Shown here: positions 6,430 to 10,069 of the stretch, in pieces
Position numbering within the stretch: the stretch's first letter is position 1
Layout of the letters: every line of letters begins with the position of its first letter
Assembly: GCA_046082625.1 (NCBI GenBank)
Contig: JBJTYE010000111.1
Span: forward strand, 1 to 10,069
DNA length: 10,069 nt
Direction: 5' to 3'
From: Casp-actino8 sp046082625
Lineage (GTDB): Bacteria > Actinomycetota > Acidimicrobiia > Acidimicrobiales > Ilumatobacteraceae
Position numbers and translations under genes: made by a program
Notes under the pieces: generated by a model
What the model was told of the DNA's origin: nothing
Seen by the model: the letters and a program-made list of their open reading frames with translations, nothing else
Database searches by the model: none

Positions 6430-6455
6430 TGGCACTCGCCATGAGGGAGTGCTAA
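6429..6455. promoter_or_regulatory. CIRCE operator upstream of groES (HrcA site)
   Basis: TTGGCACTC, nine bases (6438-6446), then GAGTGCTAA. This matches the CIRCE consensus TTAGCACTC-N9-GAGTGCTAA with a single change in the left arm. CIRCE is bound by the heat-shock repressor HrcA, which releases the operator when GroEL is titrated by unfolded protein. Its position over the predicted transcription start fits repression of groES-groEL. The hrcA gene is not in the window. Confidence 0.93.
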
Positions 6456-6558
6456 CCGCACGAACTCGGCCCCGGAGCGATCCGCCCCCGGCGGTGTCGA
6501 TCCGGAGACACACGTCCAGATAATCGACAAGCACTACCTAGCCACGGAGGCTCGAAAC

Positions 6559-6852
6559 ATGAACCTGAAGCCCCTCGATGACCGCATCGTTGTCCGGCCC
6601 AATGCAGCCGAGGAGCGCACCGCTTCCGGTCTCGTGATCCCCGACACCGCCAAGGAGAAGCCCCAGCAGGGTGAAGTCCTGGCCGTGGGTCCCGGTCGCT
6701 GGAGCGACGACGAAGGGAAGCACTTCGCCTTGGCCATCAAGGCCGGGGACACCGTTCTGTATTCCAAGTACGGCGGCACCGAAGTCACGGTGGATGGCGA
6801 GGACCTCTTGATCCTCACCAGCCGCGACGTCCTGGCCATCGTCGGTAAGTGA
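6559..6852 (+). CDS. groES: Co-chaperonin GroES (Hsp10)
   Basis: GroES forms the heptameric lid that caps GroEL and creates the closed folding chamber in the cytosol. The 97-residue product has the standard length and features: N-terminal LKPLDDRIVVRP, the mobile loop around residues 16-33 with TASGLVIPDTA that contacts GroEL, GEVLAVGPG (38-46), GDTVLYSKYGGTEV (63-76) and the C-terminal LTSRDVLAIV. The start is certain: GGAGG at 6546-6550 lies eight bases before the ATG. The leader of about 103 bases after the CIRCE element holds no structure I trust. It is followed 11 bases later by groEL, so the two are cotranscribed and expressed from the HrcA-controlled promoter, possibly with added read-through from maf. 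Confidence 0.98.
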   Translation: MNLKPLDDRIVVRPNAAEERTASGLVIPDTAKEKPQQGEVLAVGPGRWSDDEGKHFALAIKAGDTVLYSKYGGTEVTVDGEDLLILTSRDVLAIVGK

Positions 6853-6863
6853 GGTTCTGACCC

Positions 6864-8507
6864 ATGTCCAAGATGTTGAAGTTCGATGAAGAGGCGCGGC
6901 GCGCCCTCGAGGCCGGTGTGAACAAGCTGGCCGATGCGGTGCGCGTGACCCTCGGGCCCAAGGGCCGCAACGTGGTGCTCGACAAGAAGTTCGGTGCACC
7001 GACCATCACCAATGACGGTGTGTCCATCGCCAAGGAAGTCGAACTCGAGGATCCCTTCGAGAACACCGGCGCTCAACTGGTGAAGGAAGTCGCCACCAAG
7101 ACCAACGATGTCGCCGGTGACGGAACGACCACCGCCACGGTGCTCGCCCAGGCCATGGTGCACTTCGGATTGCGCAATGTGGCCGCCGGAGCCAACCCGA
7201 TGGGACTGAAGAAGGGCATCGAGAAGGCCATCGCTGCGGCCGTGGAGAGCATCCACTCGCTGTCGAAGAAGGTGGAGGACAAGGCTCAGATCGCCAGCGT
7301 CGCCACCATCTCGGCCGCCGATTCCGCCATCGGCAATGTCATCGCCGATGCGATCGACAAGGTGGGCAAGGACGGCGTGGTCACCGTGGAGGAGAGCAAC
7401 ACCTTCGGAATCGAACTCGATTTCACCGAGGGCATGCTCTTCGACAAGGGCTATCTGTCGCCGTACTTCGTGACCGATGCCGAGCGCCAGGAAGCAGTCC
7501 TCGACGAGCCCTACATCTTGTTGTTCGGGTCGAAGATCTCGACCGTGCAGTCCCTGCTGCCGGCCCTCGAGGCCGTGATGAAGACCGGCAAGCCGCTGGT
7601 CATCATCGCCGAGGACATCGAAGGTGAGGCTCTGGCCACACTCGTCGTGAACAAGATTCGCGGCACCTTCAACTCGGTGGCCGTGAAGGCTCCCGGATTC
7701 GGCGATCGCCGCAAGGCCATGTTGCAGGACATGGCGGTCCTCACGGGCGGTCAAGTCATCAGCGAGGAGGTCGGTCTCAAGTTGGAGAACGTCACCCTCG
7801 ACCTGCTCGGACGCGCCAAGCGGGTCATCGTCACCAAGGACGAGACCACCATTGTCGACGGCCACGGCAACAAGGCCGACGTCGAAGGACGGATCAGCCA
7901 GATCAAGACCGAGATCGAGAACACCGATTCGGATTGGGACCGCGAGAAGCTCCAGGAGCGCCTGGCCAAGTTGGCCGGCGGGGTGGCGCTGATCAAGGTC
8001 GGAGCCGCCACCGAAGTGGAGCTGAAAGAGAAGAAGCACCGCATCGAGGACGCCATCTCGGCCACCCGCGCCGCCATCGAAGAAGGTGTCGTGCCCGGAG
8101 GCGGTACGGCGCTCCTGCGGGCTCGCGCCGCCGTCAAGGCGGTCGTGGACTCCTTGTCGGGTGACGAGGCCACTGGTGCGCTCACCGTTTGGCAGTCGCT
8201 CGACGCTCCGGCTCGGAACATCGCCGACAACGCCGGCCTCGAGGGAGCCCTCGTCGTCCAGCGTGTCGAAGGCGAAAAGGGTGCCATCGGCCTCAACGCC
8301 GCCACCGGTGAGTACATCGATCTGGTGAAGGCCGGCATCATCGATCCGGCCAAGGTGACTCGCGCTGCACTGCAGAACGCCGGTTCCATCGCCGCTCTCG
8401 TGCTCACCACCGAATGCCTGGTGGTGGACAAGCCCGAGAAGGCCGCGGCCGGCGGCATGCCGGGTGGCATGCCCGGCGGTATGGGCGGTATGGGCGGCAT
8501 GATGTGA
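6864..8507 (+). CDS. groEL: Chaperonin GroEL (Hsp60)
   Basis: GroEL is the tetradecameric ATP-driven chaperonin that folds cytosolic proteins with GroES. The 547-residue product is full length. It contains TLGPKGRNVVLD (29-40), TITNDGVSIAKE (48-59), the ATP-site GDGTTT (85-90, D86 equivalent to E. coli D87), the C-terminal equatorial motif RIEDAISATRAAIEEG with D396 (equivalent to E. coli D398) and PGGGTALLR. It ends in a Gly-Met tail GGMPGGMPGGMGGMGGMM. The start has GAGG at 6851-6854, nine bases before the ATG, within the end of groES. The tail is the housekeeping GroEL type; in mycobacteria the groES-linked copy (GroEL1) instead ends in a His-rich tail. Transcription should end at the hairpin 8535-8565. 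The long open frame antisense to this gene is a codon-bias artefact. Confidence 0.98.
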   Translation: MSKMLKFDEEARRALEAGVNKLADAVRVTLGPKGRNVVLDKKFGAPTITNDGVSIAKEVELEDPFENTGAQLVKEVATKTNDVAGDGTTTATVLAQAMVHFGLRNVAAGANPMGLKKGIEKAIAAAVESIHSLSKKVEDKAQIASVATISAADSAIGNVIADAIDKVGKDGVVTVEESNTFGIELDFTEGMLFDKGYLSPYFVTDAERQEAVLDEPYILLFGSKISTVQSLLPALEAVMKTGKPLVIIAEDIEGEALATLVVNKIRGTFNSVAVKAPGFGDRRKAMLQDMAVLTGGQVISEEVGLKLENVTLDLLGRAKRVIVTKDETTIVDGHGNKADVEGRISQIKTEIENTDSDWDREKLQERLAKLAGGVALIKVGAATEVELKEKKHRIEDAISATRAAIEEGVVPGGGTALLRARAAVKAVVDSLSGDEATGALTVWQSLDAPARNIADNAGLEGALVVQRVEGEKGAIGLNAATGEYIDLVKAGIIDPAKVTRAALQNAGSIAALVLTTECLVVDKPEKAAAGGMPGGMPGGMGGMGGMM

Positions 8508-8509
8508 CG

Positions 8510-8526
8510 GTTCGTCTCCGACGAAC
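8510..8526 (+). other. Small hairpin just after the groEL stop
   Basis: GTTCGTC and GACGAAC pair over seven bases around a 3-base loop (TCC), two bases after the groEL stop. It precedes the much stronger hairpin 8535-8565. It may protect the 3' end of the message or form part of the terminator; there is no U-run of its own. Confidence 0.45.
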
Positions 8527-8534
8527 GAATTGAG

Positions 8535-8565
8535 ACGTGGGGCCCGGATCTTCCGGGCCCCACGT
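8535..8565 (+). terminator. Rho-independent terminator of groES-groEL
   Basis: ACGTGGGGCCCGG pairs perfectly with CCGGGCCCCACGT over 13 bp around the loop ATCTT, and TTGTTTCT follows. The stable GC stem with a T-rich tail, 27 bases after the groEL stop, is the clearest intrinsic terminator in the window. Confidence 0.9.
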
Positions 8566-8613
8566 TGTTTCTCGGGTTGTTTCTCGGGTTCGTTTCTTGG
8601 GCTCGTTTCCGCG
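8565..8613 (+). repeat. Degenerate 12-13 bp tandem repeat after the groEL terminator
   Basis: TTGTTTCTCGGG occurs twice head to tail (8565-8576 and 8577-8588). It is followed by TTCGTTTCTTGGG (8589-8601) and a weaker CTCGTTTCCGCG (8602-8613). The unit is T-rich on the plus strand and begins on the last stem base of the terminator, so it extends the T-rich tail. It lies between groEL and the next gene and does not encode a recognised product. Confidence 0.7.
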
Positions 8614-8633
8614 TCGATCTCGGCGGGATTTTC

Positions 8634-8639
8634 TAGGCT
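8634..8639 (+). promoter_or_regulatory. -10 box TAGGCT of the membrane-protein gene, probable leaderless promoter
   Basis: TAGGCT lies six bases before the ATG at 8646, identical in sequence and spacing to the tsaE site. The GGAG at 8640-8643 is only two bases from the ATG, too close to serve as a ribosome-binding site, which favours leaderless initiation. No -35 box is evident. Confidence 0.55.
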
Positions 8640-8645
8640 GGAGCG

Positions 8646-9101
8646 ATGAGGGCCGCGGCCAAGAGACCGTTCTGGTTGCACCAGGTGGCCGAGTACGTCA
8701 TCGGTTTGGCCGCCATCGCGTCCGGGCTCCAGAGTCCCGATCCGCTCCTGCCAGCCGTGACCGGCGGCTTGGTTCTCCTCAATGCCGCCATCGCCGATGG
8801 ACCGTTCGCAGCCTTCCGACTCGTCGGTCGGCGTGTGCACCGTCTGGCTGATGTCGTGGTGGTGGCGCTCATGGCGGCCCTCGTGGCGGTCCCCGGGACC
8901 GAACTCTCGGTCCGCCTGACACAAGTGGCCCTGGCCGCCGTCTTCGCAGTGGTCGTGATGGGAACCGACTACCGCGCTCCGATCGAGAAGCAGGCCCGGA
9001 CGAGCGCAACGGAGGGGAGGTCCGACGAGATCGGACGGATGGCCGGTCGTGTCGCGGGAACCGTGGCCGCTCGCGTGCGGGATCGCAAGAGAGCGAACTG
9101 A
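8646..9101 (+). CDS. Small four-helix membrane protein, family not recognised
   Basis: The 151-residue product has four hydrophobic segments at about 13-30, 33-50, 67-84 and 90-106. A basic loop (FRLVGRRVHR, 57-66) joins the second and third, and a soluble C-terminal tail (107-151) is rich in Arg and Ala and ends RVRDRKRAN. By the positive-inside rule the loop at 57-66 and the tail would face the cytoplasm. Charged residues are sparse in the helices and there is no transporter or enzyme motif, so function is unknown. The start is supported by a -10 box six bases upstream and the absence of a properly spaced Shine-Dalgarno. It follows the groEL terminator, so it is its own unit, and lies 42 bases before the next gene, which has its own -10 box. 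Third-position G/C bias matches its neighbours, arguing for a real resident gene. Confidence 0.75.
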   Translation: MRAAAKRPFWLHQVAEYVIGLAAIASGLQSPDPLLPAVTGGLVLLNAAIADGPFAAFRLVGRRVHRLADVVVVALMAALVAVPGTELSVRLTQVALAAVFAVVVMGTDYRAPIEKQARTSATEGRSDEIGRMAGRVAGTVAARVRDRKRAN

Positions 9102-9131
9102 AACCACGAAGCCTGCGTCGTCGAACGGCCC

Positions 9132-9137
9132 TACACT
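9132..9137 (+). promoter_or_regulatory. -10 box TACACT of the 61-residue gene, probable leaderless promoter
   Basis: TACACT is followed by six bases and the ATG at 9144, with no Shine-Dalgarno in between. This is the third start in the window with the same TANNNT-N6 geometry. It would also be the promoter for the Nudix gene three bases downstream of this small gene. Confidence 0.55.
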
Positions 9138-9143
9138 GCGAGC

Positions 9144-9329
9144 ATGACTTCCACCTTCGAACGTCCCGTAGCCGATGTGGCCAAGATCGTCGCGGCCTGG
9201 GAAGAGTGGGAGCGCGGCGGCGAATCACCCGGTCGCACTCTGGCCGACATGAAGAAGGCCGGATTGGCCGACGTCTTGCGCGAGTTGCAGGCCAGCAACT
9301 GGAAGCCGTCCAAACCGACCGCCGGCTGA
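9144..9329 (+). CDS. Small conserved-looking hypothetical protein (61 residues)
   Basis: The product begins MTSTFERPVADVAKIVAAWEEWERG and then reads ESPGRTLADMKKAGLADVLREL before a short polar end. It looks like two or three amphipathic helices, with no signal peptide, cysteines or membrane segment, so it is probably cytosolic. I recognise no family. It is accepted as a gene because of the -10 box six bases before its ATG, the G/C-biased third positions, and its tight linkage to the Nudix gene (three bases between stop and start). The linkage suggests cotranscription but gives no function. A regulatory or adaptor role is only a guess. Confidence 0.65.
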   Translation: MTSTFERPVADVAKIVAAWEEWERGGESPGRTLADMKKAGLADVLRELQASNWKPSKPTAG

Positions 9330-9332
9330 AAT

Positions 9333-10028
9333 GTGAATGGCGCCGACCCGTCTCTGACGCGACGTCCGGGTGGGGCCCAGGTCGTCCCGGAACCGACGCT
9401 CAAACGTCCCGGCGACGTACCCCCGTGGAGCGGGCGGAACTCGGATGTGTCGCTGTCCACGGTCCTGGCGCGGCTCGACCGCGGTGTGTCACCCGTCGGA
9501 GTCACGTCGTCGCCGCGGGCCGACGAGAGGATCTCGGCGGTGATGGTTCTGTTGGCGGACGGACCGCAGGGAGCCGAAGTACTTCTCACTCGACGGTCGT
9601 CGGCGATGACCAACCATCGCGGTGAGATCAGTTTCCCGGGAGGTCGCGCCGACGAGGGCGAGAGCATCGTGGACGCGGCGCGACGCGAGACCTTCGAGGA
9701 GGTCGGTATCCACCCGTCCTCGATGACGGTTCATTGCGAACTCAGCCCTCTGTCAACGTTCGTGAGTCGCAGTTACATCGTTCCGGTGATCGCGTCGGTC
9801 CCGACCAAGCCGATTCTTCGACTCAACGACCACGAAGTCGAGCGGGCCTTCTGGATTCCCCTGGCCGAGTTGGTGCGTGCGGACACCTACGTCTCGGAGT
9901 TCTGGACCTTCTCCACCTCCGAGCGTTCGACCGCCCAGGCCATGCATTTCTTCTACCTCGACGACGAAACCGTGTGGGGGGCGACGGCCCGCATGTTGCA
10001 CGAACTGCTCACATTGGTGCACTCATGA
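9333..10028 (+). CDS. NudL-type Nudix hydrolase, probable CoA diphosphatase
   Basis: This family (NudL, NUDT7/8) cleaves CoA and acyl-CoA derivatives to 4'-phosphopantetheine species and 3',5'-ADP, requiring Mg or Mn. The 231-residue product contains a complete Nudix box at 104-126: G104, E110, R118-E119, E122-E123, G125, with E119, E122 and E123 as metal ligands. Directly before it are LLTRRSSAMTNH (84-95) and GEISFPGG (97-104), the UPF0035-type signature that distinguishes CoA diphosphatases from other Nudix enzymes. A C-terminal FWIPLAEL segment is also typical. The first 60 residues are Pro/Arg-rich and unconserved. The GTG at 9333, three bases after the previous stop, is taken as the start, but no good Shine-Dalgarno is visible and a later start near residue 39 is possible. 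The stop overlaps the next gene as ATGA. Confidence 0.9.
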   Translation: MNGADPSLTRRPGGAQVVPEPTLKRPGDVPPWSGRNSDVSLSTVLARLDRGVSPVGVTSSPRADERISAVMVLLADGPQGAEVLLTRRSSAMTNHRGEISFPGGRADEGESIVDAARRETFEEVGIHPSSMTVHCELSPLSTFVSRSYIVPVIASVPTKPILRLNDHEVERAFWIPLAELVRADTYVSEFWTFSTSERSTAQAMHFFYLDDETVWGATARMLHELLTLVHS

Positions 10029-10069
10029 GCGCCATCGGACTGCGCGCCGTCGTGGCCACCGATGCCGAG
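10025..10069 (+). CDS. Start of a further gene, cut by the right edge
   Basis: An ATG at 10025 overlaps the Nudix stop by four bases (ATGA) and opens a frame of 15 codons to the window end, reading MSAIGLRAVVATDAE. The overlap and G/C-rich third positions make a coupled downstream gene likely. Too little is visible to name a family. Confidence 0.5.
   Translation, partial: MSAIGLRAVVATDAE

Noticed and set aside
6518..6523. GATAAT in the groES leader as a second -10 box
   Set aside because: No -35 box lies at a suitable distance, and the promoter inside the CIRCE pair is far better placed.
8449..8504. Repetitive GGC-ATG-rich DNA at the end of groEL as a possible DNA repeat element
   Set aside because: It simply encodes the Gly-Met tail common to GroEL proteins.
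6534..9107. 857-codon open frame on the minus strand across groES, groEL and the membrane-protein gene
   Set aside because: It is antisense to unmistakable GroES and GroEL. Its openness follows from the biased codons of the sense genes, and its translation is His/Gly/Asp-rich with no domain.

Overview
This window looks like a chromosomal housekeeping segment of a high-GC actinobacterium. The evidence is the strong G/C bias at third codon positions, start codons lying six bases after a TANNNT -10 box (the leaderless pattern common in Actinomycetota), and the order tsaE-tsaB-rimI-tsaD followed by groES-groEL, which I recall from mycobacteria. Acidimicrobiia (Ilumatobacter-like) is my best guess. 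That is inference, because no rRNA or other phylogenetic marker could be searched.

Layout: (1) 2-394 is the end of a DUF3237-family gene cut by the left edge. (2) 523-1266 is a LOG-family nucleotide phosphoribohydrolase, converging on a strong hairpin at 1274-1299. (3) 1354-1653 on the minus strand encodes a small secreted protein of no family I recognise. (4) 1787-6373 is a tight plus-strand run, tsaE, tsaB, rimI, tsaD, dusB and maf, with three consecutive 4-base start/stop overlaps. (5) 6374-8507 is a heat-shock unit: a promoter framed by two CIRCE operators, then groES and groEL, closed by a 13-bp hairpin terminator. (6) 8646-10028 holds a four-helix membrane protein and a 61-residue protein, both probably leaderless and both unrecognised, then a NudL-type CoA diphosphatase. 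A further gene starts at 10025 and runs off the right edge.

How the genes work together: TsaE, TsaB and TsaD are partners in the transfer step of tRNA t6A synthesis (the carbamoyl-AMP synthase TsaC is not in the window). RimI acetylates the N-terminus of a ribosomal protein. Dus reduces uridines in tRNA. Maf removes non-canonical or excess pyrimidine nucleoside triphosphates. The run is therefore a translation-quality and nucleotide-hygiene operon feeding into the chaperonin genes. GroES/GroEL have their own HrcA-type control, but no convincing terminator separates them from maf, so read-through is possible.

I see no mobile element, CRISPR array, tRNA or rRNA. No stretch longer than about 190 bases lacks a gene. 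The window does not hold an obvious new multi-gene system. The least explained parts are the secreted peptide, the two small unrecognised genes after groEL, a short coding-like antisense tail at 396-491, and the operator/promoter overlap upstream of groES.
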